Positions 51,450-61,220 of a stretch of DNA of 64,000 bases are shown in pieces. Position numbers and translations under genes: made by a program. The notes under the pieces were generated by a model. It saw only the letters and a list, made by a program, of their open reading frames with translations. It did not search any database and was not told the DNA's origin. Within the stretch, counting starts at the first letter, position 1. Each line of letters starts with the position of its first letter. The stretch spans positions 744,001 through 808,000 of the forward strand of contig NZ_JAOYFC010000002.1 in NCBI RefSeq assembly GCF_025802015.1, given 5' to 3'. The stretch comes from Falsihalocynthiibacter halioticoli. Lineage in GTDB: Bacteria > Pseudomonadota > Alphaproteobacteria > Rhodobacterales > Rhodobacteraceae.

Positions 51450-51783
51450 TCCCGTATTGTCCGACTGGCTGTTCGGCCCACGATCTAGCGCGCTAGCTTG
51501 CAAGTGCCTATCTTGCTGCGTCCAGCGCTTGTTCAGGTCGAACAAAAATCGCCACCAAAACGCGGTATGGTCATTCGTAAACCGTGTTTTCCCTGAACTA
51601 AGAGATCTGTTTGAGCATAACAGCAAGTCACAGGTCCCCCGAAAAATCTGGTATCAACCAGAAAAGGTTTATTGTTGGGCAAAATGTGCCCTACAATTAA
51701 AATAAGTTGTTCGAATGGGTGACCTAATCTCACTCCAATCAGAAATGACAATTAGATTCGAGATGGGCAGTCGCGACACAAAC
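51450..51783. other. Intergenic, nothing recognised
   Basis: Short frames on both strands lack ribosome binding sites. AT-rich text near 51690-51710 (CAATTAAAATAAG) may hold the promoter of the next gene. Confidence 0.5.
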
Positions 51784-53145
51784 ATGGACAGAAGAACCGC
51801 TCTGGTCGGCCTTGGGTCGCTATTGTTAACCGGCTGTGCCGCTGGCGAAGATTTTACTCCGCCAACGATGAAGTTATCAGATAGTTTCACTGGAAAATCG
51901 GCAGAACCTGTTCGAAAGAATGATGCCAAATGGTGGCAGGCATTCAACGACCCCGTTATCAATCGGCTCGTTGAACAGGGTCTTCAGCAAAACCTAGACG
52001 TAAAACGCTACGCAGCACGAATTCAGCAATCCCAAGGGGTCGTTGATGGTGCGGGCTATCCTATTTCGGGAAATGCAAGAGTAGCGGAGTCCAAGATCGA
52101 CGCCGGAGGAGGAAACCCCACTGTACGCACCGGTTTTGTAAGAACTGAAGCATCTTGGAAGATTGATTTATTTGGGAGATTGAAACGTGAGCGCGAGGCG
52201 GCATTCGCACGTTTGGACGCCGCATATGCTGAACTTGATGTTTGGAAGCTCTTGTTCGTCGAAGAGGTTGTCGCAGCATATATCGACCTTCGCTATGCAC
52301 AAGAGCTACTGCGCATACAGATCAGGGTCTTGGACACTCGCCAATCAACATTAGATACCACTTTGAAGCTCGCTGACGAAGGGAATGCAACTGACCTCGA
52401 AGTCGCGCAGTCAAGGTCTCTCGTGCTTTCGACCCAATCTAACATTCCTGAAGCACGAATTGAGTTCGTAAAGAGAATAAATCGAATTGTTGCGTTGGTT
52501 GGCACGACCGAACTTGCGAACAGAAAAGACCTTGATGTCAAAGCCCCACAGCCAGTCGCCAAATCGCATATCGTCTCGACTGGTGTTCCCGCGGACCTAT
52601 TGCGAAATAGACCGGATATCGTTCGCGCGGAGCAGCGTTTAGCTGAATCTGTTGCGCTTCTTGGCGTTTCGAAAGCAGACCTTTATCCGCAACTGGTATT
52701 GACTGGAAACGTCAATGTGAATGTCAGCGGTGCGGAAGTTTTGCCGGGCGCTGGTTTTTTGAGGTTGGGGCTTGATCTCCCTATTTTTGACTTGCCTGTC
52801 CGGAAGGCAAGAATTGAAACAGCCAAAGGTCTAATTGCGGAACGGCAGGCGGATTGGGAAAAGGAGGTTGTCCTTGCGGTCGAAGAGGTGCGAAATGCGA
52901 TTTTCGGCCTTTCACAACACCAGATCGCGGTCGAGGCGTCCAAGGAAGCCGTTATTGCCTCCAGAGAAGTTCTTAGCATTGCCCAAAGACGCTTTGCAGA
53001 AGGTTCGGTTTCGTTTCTTCAAGTGCTGGATGCAGAGCGTTCGCTTCTCAACAACGAGAACGCATACGCGCTTGATGTTCGAAATCAAGCGCGTGATTTT
53101 GTAGACCTAAATGTTGGCCTTGGCGGAAGTTTTGCTCAGACTTGA
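51784..53145 (+). CDS. RND-type outer-membrane efflux lipoprotein (NodT/OprM family)
   Basis: A 453-residue TolC-superfamily protein with a lipoprotein signal (RRTALVGLGSLLLTGCAAG, Cys as the lipidated residue). The family segment KWWQAFNDPVINRLVEQGLQQNLDVK follows, and later RPDIVRAEQRLAESVALLGVSKADLYPQ and the mirrored second repeat. Such proteins are exit ducts for RND drug pumps. No pump or adaptor gene is next to it, so it is an orphan here. The ATG at 51784 is chosen to give a proper lipobox distance; 51763 and 51715 are alternatives. Confidence 0.9.
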   Translation: MDRRTALVGLGSLLLTGCAAGEDFTPPTMKLSDSFTGKSAEPVRKNDAKWWQAFNDPVINRLVEQGLQQNLDVKRYAARIQQSQGVVDGAGYPISGNARVAESKIDAGGGNPTVRTGFVRTEASWKIDLFGRLKREREAAFARLDAAYAELDVWKLLFVEEVVAAYIDLRYAQELLRIQIRVLDTRQSTLDTTLKLADEGNATDLEVAQSRSLVLSTQSNIPEARIEFVKRINRIVALVGTTELANRKDLDVKAPQPVAKSHIVSTGVPADLLRNRPDIVRAEQRLAESVALLGVSKADLYPQLVLTGNVNVNVSGAEVLPGAGFLRLGLDLPIFDLPVRKARIETAKGLIAERQADWEKEVVLAVEEVRNAIFGLSQHQIAVEASKEAVIASREVLSIAQRRFAEGSVSFLQVLDAERSLLNNENAYALDVRNQARDFVDLNVGLGGSFAQT

Positions 53146-53225
53146 TTCCGCTTCCCAAGTCAGTTTGGAAATGGCGCTGCTTGCATTATTCGCACCGTAA
53201 ACCGCGCCAATTAAGTTAGACAGAC

Positions 53226-53507
53226 TTAGCCAAGCAGGACGATTTCCGAAACACCTGCGCCACGACGAAGCTCGTGCACATGCGCCAATTCCGGATCTTC
53301 CGCCCACGCAATTGCCGCGTCTCGATCGGGAAAGCTCAATAGGACAGCGACATCGGGGAGCTCTGGGTATCCATCAAGCTTGGTGAACTGATTTGCAGAG
53401 CTTTCGACCTTGCCGCCATGCTTGGCAAGCGCCTCCCCTGCGAGATCGCGGTACTTCAAAAGCGACTCTTTGTTTGTGACCCTTAGGTTTGCATAAGCAT
53501 AAATCAT
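53226..53507 (-). CDS. DUF1330 family protein
   Basis: A 93-residue ferredoxin-like protein with the DUF1330 pattern: IYAYANLRVTNKESLLKY, the GKVESSANQFTKLDGYPELPDVAVLLSFPD strand and AIAWAEDPELAHV. The ATG at 53505-53507 follows AAAGGA; an upstream frame to 53627 is rejected because it has no binding site and no family match. Function unclear. It diverges from a LysR gene, which probably controls it. Confidence 0.82.
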   Translation of the reverse strand: MIYAYANLRVTNKESLLKYRDLAGEALAKHGGKVESSANQFTKLDGYPELPDVAVLLSFPDRDAAIAWAEDPELAHVHELRRGAGVSEIVLLG

Positions 53508-53583
53508 AACGAAATCCTTTCTATTGTGCGTTAAGATTACGCTTTGACCGGACGCGAGAAAACGCGTGCCTATGCATGATATA

Positions 53584-53599
53584 TATGCGAAAACGCATA
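53584..53599. promoter_or_regulatory. Palindromic operator in the DUF1330-LysR divergent region
   Basis: TATGCG-AAAA-CGCATA is a perfect inverted repeat ending one base before the LysR ATG. A second one, ACGCG..CGCGT, lies at about 53552-53567. LysR proteins usually bind such dyads next to their own gene, so autoregulation is plausible. Confidence 0.5.
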
Positions 53600-53600
53600 C

Positions 53601-54473
53601 ATGAAGCTGAACTGGGACGATTATCAAACTGTTTTAATGTTGGTGCGCCATCAGTCGCTTTCGCGTGCTGGGCAGGAACTCGGCGTGAACTACACAACCA
53701 TTGCGCGGCGCATCAAACGCATCGAAGAAACACTCGGCACACTTCTGTTTGAGAAGACACCGGACGGCTATGTCCCTACGGCCGCAGCAGGGATTATTGC
53801 CGAAGGCGCTACAGAGATGGAACAGGTAAGCCTTAAACTTCAACGCAATCTTCTCGGCGCTGATCCAAAGCTAAGCGGTCCCCTGACAATTACGGCACCG
53901 CAACTGCTAATTGCTCATTTCCTTGCACCATTGCTTGCCCAGTTTAGCGAAGCCTATCCTTTGATCGAGCTGCGCATTCTGGCAACGAACAAGATTCTGG
54001 ACATGACCCGGCTTGAAGCTGATCTCGCTATCCGCATTAGCAACAGCCCAGGCGACACGCTCAAAGGGCGCCGGCTTCTCATTCAACAAACGGCGAGCTT
54101 TGCCAGTAGAAAATGGGCCGATAGAATCCGACATGCCCCAAGCGAAATGATCGACTGGATTGCCTATACCAAACACTCTGGGCTTCCGAACGACATTGAG
54201 CCAGAGTTCCCAAACAATCGAATAAAATTCCGCTTTAACGACATGGTCGCGATGGTCGGCGCGGCCCAGGCAGGATTGGGTGTCGTTCGACTGCCACTGT
54301 TCCTGGGGCGAGGAAGCGCGGAATTGGTACAAGTTCCGGTTCTGCCTCCGCGGCCCTACACTGATGTCTGGGTCGTCGGGCATGATGATGTCTGGAAAGC
54401 GTCAAAGCTGCGTGCGTTTCGGGATATGTTGGTCACCTATTGCAAAGAACATCGCGCTCTGTTCGTTGAGTAA
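53601..54473 (+). CDS. LysR-family transcriptional regulator
   Basis: A 290-residue regulator with an N-terminal winged helix (LSRAGQELGVNYTTIARRIKRIEETLGTLLFEKTPDGY, about 18-55) and a substrate-binding domain from about 90 (GPLTITAPQLLIAHFLAP). Normal length. The start ATG sits right after a palindrome, consistent with self-control. Ligand unknown. Divergent from DUF1330. Confidence 0.92.
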   Translation: MKLNWDDYQTVLMLVRHQSLSRAGQELGVNYTTIARRIKRIEETLGTLLFEKTPDGYVPTAAAGIIAEGATEMEQVSLKLQRNLLGADPKLSGPLTITAPQLLIAHFLAPLLAQFSEAYPLIELRILATNKILDMTRLEADLAIRISNSPGDTLKGRRLLIQQTASFASRKWADRIRHAPSEMIDWIAYTKHSGLPNDIEPEFPNNRIKFRFNDMVAMVGAAQAGLGVVRLPLFLGRGSAELVQVPVLPPRPYTDVWVVGHDDVWKASKLRAFRDMLVTYCKEHRALFVE

Positions 54474-54791
54474 AACGCGCGGTATTGAGAACGTCAGAAA
54501 ATCGGCGAGATGAACTGGCAGTTTAAACCAGAGGCAGAAGCCCGTCTCCTTTCTTCGCACCACAAAAGGAGGTGGCATCAAACCTTGTTCCGTTCGGGGA
54601 AAACCAAGCTCTCTATCTTTCGCCGCTAGGCCCAATTGTCATTTGCTGCATATTTGTGAAAGTCTTCAGCGTGGATTGCTCGCTATTCACAAAACACAGA
54701 ATCCATGTGACTATTGGGTCAGATAATACATATTTGAGCTAATTTTATTTGCCACCAACTCTTGTACTTGAGCAATTTGGAGAACTTGAAT
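54474..54791. other. Intergenic region before the transporter
   Basis: No gene supported. The stretch 54700-54760 is AT-rich and may carry the promoter of the transporter. Confidence 0.5.
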
Positions 54792-56558
54792 TTGACCTAC
54801 GAACAGATCGCTTTATTCACTCTGTTCTTCTGTCTTTTCGGATTTCTCGTCTGGGGACGGTTTCGATACGATCTTGTTGCGTTCACCGCTCTTATGATCG
54901 CAGCAATAAGCGGGCTCGTGGAGCCTTCGCATGCATTCGAGGGGTTTGGGCATCCCGCCGTTGTTATTGTTGCGCTTGTTCTGATCGTTTCGCGCGGCAT
55001 GATCAATTCGGGCGCGGTGGAACTCATCGCCCGTTTGGTGATGAAACCGGACCGTTCTTTACCGCAGCATATTTCGATCATGGCGCTTGTGGGCGCTGCA
55101 CTGTCTGCGGTCATCAACAACGTCGCAGCGCTCGCGCTCCTTATGTCGCTCGACATTGACGCGGCGCGCAAGGCAAAGCGCGCTGTTTCCTTGAGTTTGA
55201 TGCCCCTATCCTTCGGCACAATCCTTGGCGGTATGATTACTCTGATCGGCACCCCGCCGAACATTGTGATCGCACAATACCGCGCCGACGCTCTGGGCGA
55301 AGCCTTTGGCATGTTTGATTTCACACCCGTTGGTCTTGTTGTTGCGATTGTCGGTATTGCCTATGTCGCGCTCATCGGTTGGCGTTTTATTCCTGAGCGT
55401 CCGGATGTGCTTTCGAAGCAAGGTGACGGCGGATTATACGTCGCAGAGGCACGCGTAAAAGAAGGTTCAAAATCAATCGGCTTAACCGTCGCGGAGCTTT
55501 ATCCCAAAGCACAGGACAGTGATGTAACTATTCTCGGGCTTGTACGTGGGGGCAAGCGCTTGCCCGGCTTCTCAAGAACAAGGGAGCTTCGCAAAGGTGA
55601 TTTCCTCGTCATTGAGGGCGATCCGAAGAAATTCGAGACCTTTCTTGGTGCCGCTGACCTTGATGTCGTTGGCACCGAGAAGCACGTGGGCCTAAGCAGT
55701 GGTTCACTAAGCCTTGTCGAAGCGATTGTGCCAGACGGGGCCAAGATTGTTGGGCGAAACACAATGGATCTCCGCCTCATGGGGCGGCAAGGCGTAACGC
55801 TTGTTGGCGTTTCGCGCGAGGGGAAACGATTTCGCGATCGCGTACGGAAGCTGGAAATAAAAGCAGGCGATCTGCTTTTGCTGATTGGGCCGGATGAGCG
55901 ATTAAACTCCGCGTGCAATTGGCTTGGTGTCCTCCCGCTTGAGAACCGCAAAACAGAAGTCATTCAGCGCTCAAAAGCAATCGCAGCAATAACCATATTC
56001 GGCTTGGCGATTGCGCTCTCTGTCTTTGGCGTCACGTCGCTCGCTGTCACACTCGGCATTTGTGTGATTGCCTATATCGGCCTTGATCTAGTCGGGGGCG
56101 AGGATTTCTATGAATTGGTAGAGTGGAAAGTCATTGTGTTACTTGCCTCTCTTATTCCCTTAAGCGCCGCGTTAGAAGAGTCAGGCGGCAGCCAACTCAT
56201 TGCCGATCAGATCGTCGGCCAGATGCAAGTCTTCCCATCATGGGCAATCCTCGCCGTTTTGATGATCGTAACAATGACCCTTTCCGACTTCCTGAACAAC
56301 GTTGCAACCGCGTTGATCGCAGCCCCAATCGCGGTTTCTGTTGCGCAATCTATTAACGCAAGCCCAGACCCGTTCCTGATGGGGGTTGCGGTGGCCTCTT
56401 CCTGCGCATTCCTTACGCCGATCGGGCACAAGAACAACACGATTATTCTTGGACCCGGCAACTATAGGTTCGGTGATTACTGGCGGATGGGCTTGTTGCT
56501 TGAGGTAATCGTTATTCTCGTTGCGGTTCCGGCGATCATGTTCTTCTGGCCACTTTAG
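54792..56558 (+). CDS. SLC13/DASS-type anion transporter with two RCK_C domains
   Basis: A 588-residue membrane protein. Two halves of membrane helices (about 1-200 and 395-588) flank two RCK_C (TrkA-C) domains (about 215-375, with VTILGLVRGGKRLPGFSR and GVTLVGVSREGKRFRDRV). The substrate-site motifs are present: VINNVAALALLM, LIGTPPNIVIAQYR and LNNVATALIAAP. The family imports di- or tricarboxylates, sulfate or similar anions; the substrate cannot be read here. I place the start at TTG 54792 because GGAGAA is 7 bases ahead and the protein then begins TYEQIALFTLFFCL as in relatives. Confidence 0.88.
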   Translation: MTYEQIALFTLFFCLFGFLVWGRFRYDLVAFTALMIAAISGLVEPSHAFEGFGHPAVVIVALVLIVSRGMINSGAVELIARLVMKPDRSLPQHISIMALVGAALSAVINNVAALALLMSLDIDAARKAKRAVSLSLMPLSFGTILGGMITLIGTPPNIVIAQYRADALGEAFGMFDFTPVGLVVAIVGIAYVALIGWRFIPERPDVLSKQGDGGLYVAEARVKEGSKSIGLTVAELYPKAQDSDVTILGLVRGGKRLPGFSRTRELRKGDFLVIEGDPKKFETFLGAADLDVVGTEKHVGLSSGSLSLVEAIVPDGAKIVGRNTMDLRLMGRQGVTLVGVSREGKRFRDRVRKLEIKAGDLLLLIGPDERLNSACNWLGVLPLENRKTEVIQRSKAIAAITIFGLAIALSVFGVTSLAVTLGICVIAYIGLDLVGGEDFYELVEWKVIVLLASLIPLSAALEESGGSQLIADQIVGQMQVFPSWAILAVLMIVTMTLSDFLNNVATALIAAPIAVSVAQSINASPDPFLMGVAVASSCAFLTPIGHKNNTIILGPGNYRFGDYWRMGLLLEVIVILVAVPAIMFFWPL

Positions 56559-56698
56559 AAATTTGGCCCAAAGTTCATTACGCCTTGTTTTCTAGTTTAC
56601 CGCGCCGGTTCAAACGCAAAATTTCCCTCAAACTTACTTTCAATTTGCGCATTTGCCTTGACGGCCAAAATCCAATGAAATAGTTGATCACTTGTTAC

Positions 56699-56772
<74 letters not shown>

Positions 56773-56939
56773 ACCTCCCCACCCTGTAAATTTACCCTGT
56801 ATTGCGCGCCGTTTGCACAACGTTGATTGCGCTGTAAGGTGACTGTTCGCGCCAAACTTATGACCGTGACGACATAGCGCTTGTTGCGCTCGCGCTGGCG
56901 GATTATGTGAGGGGAACGCCAGACTATCGGAGAACACGC

Positions 56940-58721
56940 ATGGCTCAAGTTGAAGAAGAGCGCGCAAAGTCCAAAAAGATAAAGGCACTCACTGGCCTTT
57001 TGCCCTTTGTTCGCCCTTACTATGGGCTCGTAACGCTTGCCGCGCTTGCGCTTGTCCTTACTGCCGCAACCTCACTTGTTTTGCCAGCAGCAGTGGGGCG
57101 CGTCATTGACGAGTTCGAACGAGACAACGGCGCACTCGTTGATAGCTACTTTGCGGCTGCTCTCGCAGTTGCGTGGATTCTCGCGATTGGTACGGGCTTG
57201 CGCTATTACCTCGTAACGCGCCTTGGCGAACGCATTGTGACCGACATTCGTAAAGCTGTTTTTGCGCGCGTGATTGGCATGAGCCCGCAGTTCTACGAGA
57301 AGATTATGACCGGCGAAGTCCTAAGCCGGATCACGACCGACACAACGCTTATTCTCTCGGTCATTGGCAGTTCGGTTTCTGTTGCGCTTCGAAACTTCCT
57401 AATCCTGATCGGCGGTATGGTCCTGATGATCCTTGCGAGCCCGAAGCTTGCCGGTTTTGTTTTGTTGAGCGTACCGCTCGTGATTGTTCCGATTGTTGTC
57501 CTTGGTCGGCGCCTTCGAACGCTGAGCCGCGAGAACCAAGACTGGATCGCGAATTCCTCCGGTAACGCGAGCGAAGCGCTTTCATCAGTTCAAACTGTAC
57601 AAGCCTTTACCCACGAGGCAATCTCCGCAAAGACCTTCGCCGATGTCTCAGAAAAATCCTATCTGGTCGCACTAAGACGGATCAAAACCCGCGCGATTAT
57701 GACGATTCTGGTGATCCTTTTGATCTTCTCAGGTGTTGTCGGGGTGCTTTGGGTTGGTGTCCAAAGTGTACGTTCCGAAGCGCTCACGCCGGGCGAACTT
57801 GTTGAATTTCTAATCTACGCGATCATGGTTGCCGGCGCCGTTGGCGCTCTGTCTGAAATTTGGGGAGAGCTGCAACGCGCAGCGGGCGCAACAGAACGAC
57901 TTGTCGAGTTGCTAAACGCCACCGATGCGATCGAAGATCCGAACCAGCCCAAGCCCCTTCCCCGCCCTGTTCGCGGCGAGATCCTGTTTGACGACGTTAC
58001 ATTCCATTACCCTGCCCGCCCCGATATCGCAGCCCTAAAGGGCGCAAACCTATCCATCAAACCAGGCGAGACAGTTGCGCTGGTTGGGCCATCCGGCGCG
58101 GGGAAGTCAACCGTCATCCAGCTTTTGCAACGGTTCTATGATCCAACCAGCGGCACGGTTCAGATTGATGGGTATAACCTCAAAGATTTGCAACGTACTG
58201 ACTTTCGCGAAGCTATCGCGCTTGTGCCGCAGGACCCGATCATCTTTGGCACCACAGCACGCGAGAACATTCGTTTCGGACGCCCAGATGCAACCGATGC
58301 AGAAGTCGAAGCCGCGGCCAAAGCGGCCGCAGCGCATGAGTTTTTGTCAGCACTACCCGATGGGTACGACAGCCAAGTTGGCGAGCGTGGCGTGATGCTC
58401 TCTGGTGGCCAAAAGCAACGGATCGCCATTGCCCGCGCCATCCTTCGAGACGCACCGATTCTGCTGTTGGACGAAGCTACAAGTGCGCTTGATGCCGAAA
58501 GCGAACGACTTGTGCAGGCTGCTGTTGAAGACATGGCAAAGGGCCGAACCACTCTGATCGTTGCGCATCGCCTTGCGACTGTGAAAAAGGCTGATCGGAT
58601 CTTGGTATTTGATGGCGGCGAAATTGTTGCAGAAGGCACCCATGACGCCCTTGTTGCACAGGGTGGCCTCTATGCACGTTTGGCGCGCCTTCAATTCACT
58701 GACGGCGTTGCCGCAGAATAA
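56940..58721 (+). CDS. ABC exporter, fused permease-ATPase (MsbA/lipid A type)
   Basis: A 593-residue half-transporter. A six-helix membrane domain covers about 20-300, including GEVLSRITTDTTLILSVIG, the coupling-helix segment. The ATPase domain has Walker A GPSGAGKSTVI, Q-loop LVPQDPIIFG, signature LSGGQKQRIAIARA, Walker B ILLLDEATSALD and switch His IVAHRLATVKKADRI. It works as a homodimer or with a partner; no second half is adjacent. The ATG at 56940 follows CGGAGAA; a GTG at 56907 is in frame but less likely. Substrate unknown, lipids or drugs possible. Confidence 0.93.
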   Translation: MAQVEEERAKSKKIKALTGLLPFVRPYYGLVTLAALALVLTAATSLVLPAAVGRVIDEFERDNGALVDSYFAAALAVAWILAIGTGLRYYLVTRLGERIVTDIRKAVFARVIGMSPQFYEKIMTGEVLSRITTDTTLILSVIGSSVSVALRNFLILIGGMVLMILASPKLAGFVLLSVPLVIVPIVVLGRRLRTLSRENQDWIANSSGNASEALSSVQTVQAFTHEAISAKTFADVSEKSYLVALRRIKTRAIMTILVILLIFSGVVGVLWVGVQSVRSEALTPGELVEFLIYAIMVAGAVGALSEIWGELQRAAGATERLVELLNATDAIEDPNQPKPLPRPVRGEILFDDVTFHYPARPDIAALKGANLSIKPGETVALVGPSGAGKSTVIQLLQRFYDPTSGTVQIDGYNLKDLQRTDFREAIALVPQDPIIFGTTARENIRFGRPDATDAEVEAAAKAAAAHEFLSALPDGYDSQVGERGVMLSGGQKQRIAIARAILRDAPILLLDEATSALDAESERLVQAAVEDMAKGRTTLIVAHRLATVKKADRILVFDGGEIVAEGTHDALVAQGGLYARLARLQFTDGVAAE

Positions 58722-58820
58722 TCTTGGCGGTTTCGCAACGTAAAACTTGCGCATCCACCGCAGTATCCGCATGTTTTCTCAAAGGCTAAATCACGCTTTT
58801 GTCGAATTGGGAGGACAAGC

Positions 58821-60722
58821 ATGAGCAAATTTGCGTCGCGCAAAGACATCGAAACCATCGAAGCGGAAGCGGAATGGGAAGATCGGGATGTCGCGAAGAC
58901 CATGTATGAATTCGTTGCGGCGGCTGCAAACAAACATGGCGACCGCAACGCCTTTTCGTTCCAGCTCATGTCTGGCCCTCAAGACCCTGCAGAGACGCTC
59001 ACGTGGAATGATCTGCGCGGAAAATCTGTACAAGCCGCAAATATGTTTCGCGCGCTCGGCGTCGGTGAAAACGACGTTGTTGCCTATCTAATGCCCAATG
59101 CAACCGAAACGGTTGTGACCCTGCTCGGCGGAATGATTGCTGGCATTTCCAACCCGATTAATCCGCTGCTGGAAGCGGAGCAAATTGGCTCTATCCTCCG
59201 CGAAACCAACGCGAAGGTTCTTGTAACGCTCAAATCTTTCCCTAAGACCGAAGTCGCTCAAAAAGCGGCCGAAGCCGTTAAACTTGCGCCGAATGTTGAA
59301 ACCGTTCTTGAAGTCGACTTGGTGCGGTATCTTACCCCACCAAAAAGCTGGCTCGCGCGGCTAGTACGCCCGAAAAATCCTGTTTCGCACAAAGCTCGTG
59401 TTTTGAATTTCAATACCGAACTCGCGAAACACCCGTCCGACAAACTCGCGTTTGAAGACAGCAAAGTAGACCGCGTTGCCGCCTATTTCCATACGGGTGG
59501 CACAACGGGTATGCCAAAGGTCGCGCAGCACAAATATTCCGGCATGATCTACAACGGCTGGCTTGGGGAGCGGTTGCTGTTTACGCATGAGGATGTGGTG
59601 ATTTGTCCGCTGCCTTTGTTCCATGTGTTCGCTGTCCATCCTATCTTAATGTCAACGATCGCCTCTGGTGCCCATGTTGTTTTCCCAACTCCTGCGGGCT
59701 ACCGCGGAGAAGGCGTATTCGACAATTTCTGGAAGCTCGTGGAACGCTGGCAGGTCACATTCATGATCACCGTTCCAACGGCTATTTCAGCACTGATGCA
59801 GCGCCCAGTTGATGCGGACATCTCAACACTTCGGACGGCGTTTTCCGGTTCCGCCCCGCTTCCGGTTGAACTCTACCGCCGATTTGAAGAGGCAAGCGGT
59901 GTTACCATCGTTGAGGGATATGGCCTTACAGAAGCAACCTGTCTGGTGTCGTGCAACCCACCATCCGGTGAAAAGAAAATCGGCTCGGTCGGCATTCCGT
60001 TCCCGCACACCGAAGTTAAAATCCTTCAGGCAACCCCAGACGGCCCCGTTGAGGCTCCGCAAGACGAAGTTGGCGAAATCTGCCTCTACAATCCAGGCGT
60101 CAACCCAGGCTCGACCTATACCGAAGCCGACAAAAACCACGACCTCTTCCATCACGATATCTATCTTCGCACAGGCGACCTTGGGCGATTGGATGAAGAT
60201 GGTTACCTCTGGATCACTGGTCGTGCAAAAGACCTCATCATCCGTGGTGGTCACAATATCGACCCTGCCGAAATCGAGGAAGCACTGTCAGGTCACCCTG
60301 CTGTTGGGTTCGTGGGTGCGATTGGTCAGCCTGACGCGCACTCTGGCGAAATCCCCTGCGCCTACGTCGAGCTTGTCGAAGACGCTTCTGTATCGACCGA
60401 GGAACTTCTCGAATATTGCAAGACGCACGTACATGAGCGTGCTGCTTGGCCGAAATATATCGAGATCATCGACGAACTTCCCAAAACCGCCGTGGGCAAA
60501 GTATTCAAACCGGACCTGCGCAAAATGGCGATCAAGCGCATCTATGACGCAGCCTTGTCTAAGGCCAAGGTTAACGCAAAGGTCGTCGAAGTTATTGAAA
60601 GCAAGAAGCGTGGGTTGGTCGCTCAGATCACATCAAAAACCGACGCAACAGAAACCGACATCAGCAAAGCCCTATCGATGTACACACGCCCTTGGGAATG
60701 GTTCGTCGAAGACGAAAGCTGA
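58821..60722 (+). CDS. Acyl-CoA synthetase (AMP-binding family)
   Basis: A 633-residue ANL-family ligase. The AMP-binding motif is AAYFHTGGTTGMPKVAQH, followed by the VEGYGLTEATC strand, YLRTGDLGRLDEDGYLWITGRAKDLIIRGGHNIDP hinge region and the C-terminal catalytic Lys in PKTAVGKVFKPDL. These enzymes activate acids to acyl-CoA through an adenylate. Length suggests medium- or long-chain fatty acids. GGGAGG precedes the ATG. It is convergent with an ArsR gene, and their ends lie 10 bases apart. Confidence 0.92.
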   Translation: MSKFASRKDIETIEAEAEWEDRDVAKTMYEFVAAAANKHGDRNAFSFQLMSGPQDPAETLTWNDLRGKSVQAANMFRALGVGENDVVAYLMPNATETVVTLLGGMIAGISNPINPLLEAEQIGSILRETNAKVLVTLKSFPKTEVAQKAAEAVKLAPNVETVLEVDLVRYLTPPKSWLARLVRPKNPVSHKARVLNFNTELAKHPSDKLAFEDSKVDRVAAYFHTGGTTGMPKVAQHKYSGMIYNGWLGERLLFTHEDVVICPLPLFHVFAVHPILMSTIASGAHVVFPTPAGYRGEGVFDNFWKLVERWQVTFMITVPTAISALMQRPVDADISTLRTAFSGSAPLPVELYRRFEEASGVTIVEGYGLTEATCLVSCNPPSGEKKIGSVGIPFPHTEVKILQATPDGPVEAPQDEVGEICLYNPGVNPGSTYTEADKNHDLFHHDIYLRTGDLGRLDEDGYLWITGRAKDLIIRGGHNIDPAEIEEALSGHPAVGFVGAIGQPDAHSGEIPCAYVELVEDASVSTEELLEYCKTHVHERAAWPKYIEIIDELPKTAVGKVFKPDLRKMAIKRIYDAALSKAKVNAKVVEVIESKKRGLVAQITSKTDATETDISKALSMYTRPWEWFVEDES

Positions 60723-60732
60723 TCGTGGAAGC

Positions 60733-61080
60733 CTAGCCCTGATCTTTACCGAGAAAATGATGGAGTGCTCCGAGTTGTTCGGAGCACTCCTGCCTTTTGA
60801 GCCTGTAAATGATGGATTTTCCGGACCTGCGGCATTGAACCAAGCCATCATTTCGAAGCCGCGAAAGCTGCTGCGATACCGCCGCCTGTCGCACTCCGAG
60901 TAGAGCTTCAAGTTCGCCCACGGTTTTCTCGCCCGAAGACAAGTGGCACAAAATCTGAAGCCGCCCTTCATGACTGATAGACTTGAGGAACCGCGAGATT
61001 GCAGGAATCTCGTTTTCAAAGCTAACCTGCCCATTAGCCTTTGCTTCTTCAACCTTCAGGTGCCGTTCGTGAGTGCCCAT
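60733..61080 (-). CDS. ArsR-family transcriptional regulator
   Basis: A 115-residue winged-helix repressor: RLQILCHLSSGEKTVGELEALLG, then VRQAAVSQQLSRLRNDGLVQCRRSGKSIIYRL. The text resembles BigR/SqrR-type sulfur sensors, which use two Cys. Here Cys occur in ILCHL, VQCRR and QECSEQ, but the usual C-terminal Cys near residue 107 is absent, so thiol sensing is uncertain. The C-terminal coding end contains a perfect 12-base inverted repeat. It is convergent with the acyl-CoA synthetase gene; no clear target gene is adjacent. Confidence 0.88.
   Translation of the reverse strand: MGTHERHLKVEEAKANGQVSFENEIPAISRFLKSISHEGRLQILCHLSSGEKTVGELEALLGVRQAAVSQQLSRLRNDGLVQCRRSGKSIIYRLKRQECSEQLGALHHFLGKDQG
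60762..60795 (+). terminator. Perfect hairpin inside the end of the ArsR gene
   Basis: GGAGTGCTCCGA (60762-60773) and TCGGAGCACTCC (60779-60790) around GTTGT, then TGCCTTTT on the plus strand. It lies 40 bases after the synthetase stop. It may end synthetase transcription while coding the last residues of the ArsR protein on the other strand. Confidence 0.6.
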
Positions 61081-61220
61081 ACGAAATATCCATTTTACAA
61101 GAATACTCTCATATCAATTGCGCGACGAACGGAAGGGTAGTCATTTACCGCACAGTGAAAGAACGGTTTTTCGCCCAAAACATCGCAGCGATGGGCAAAA
61201 AATGGCGCATGACCCAACGT

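Noticed and set aside
51457..51705. Plus-strand 82-codon frame
   Set aside because: No ribosome binding site, Cys/Lys-rich composition, and an equally long frame on the other strand.
59809..60903. Plus-strand 364-codon frame inside the acyl-CoA synthetase gene
   Set aside because: It lies in another frame of a clear enzyme gene, with low-complexity Ser/Arg/Pro composition typical of a shadow.
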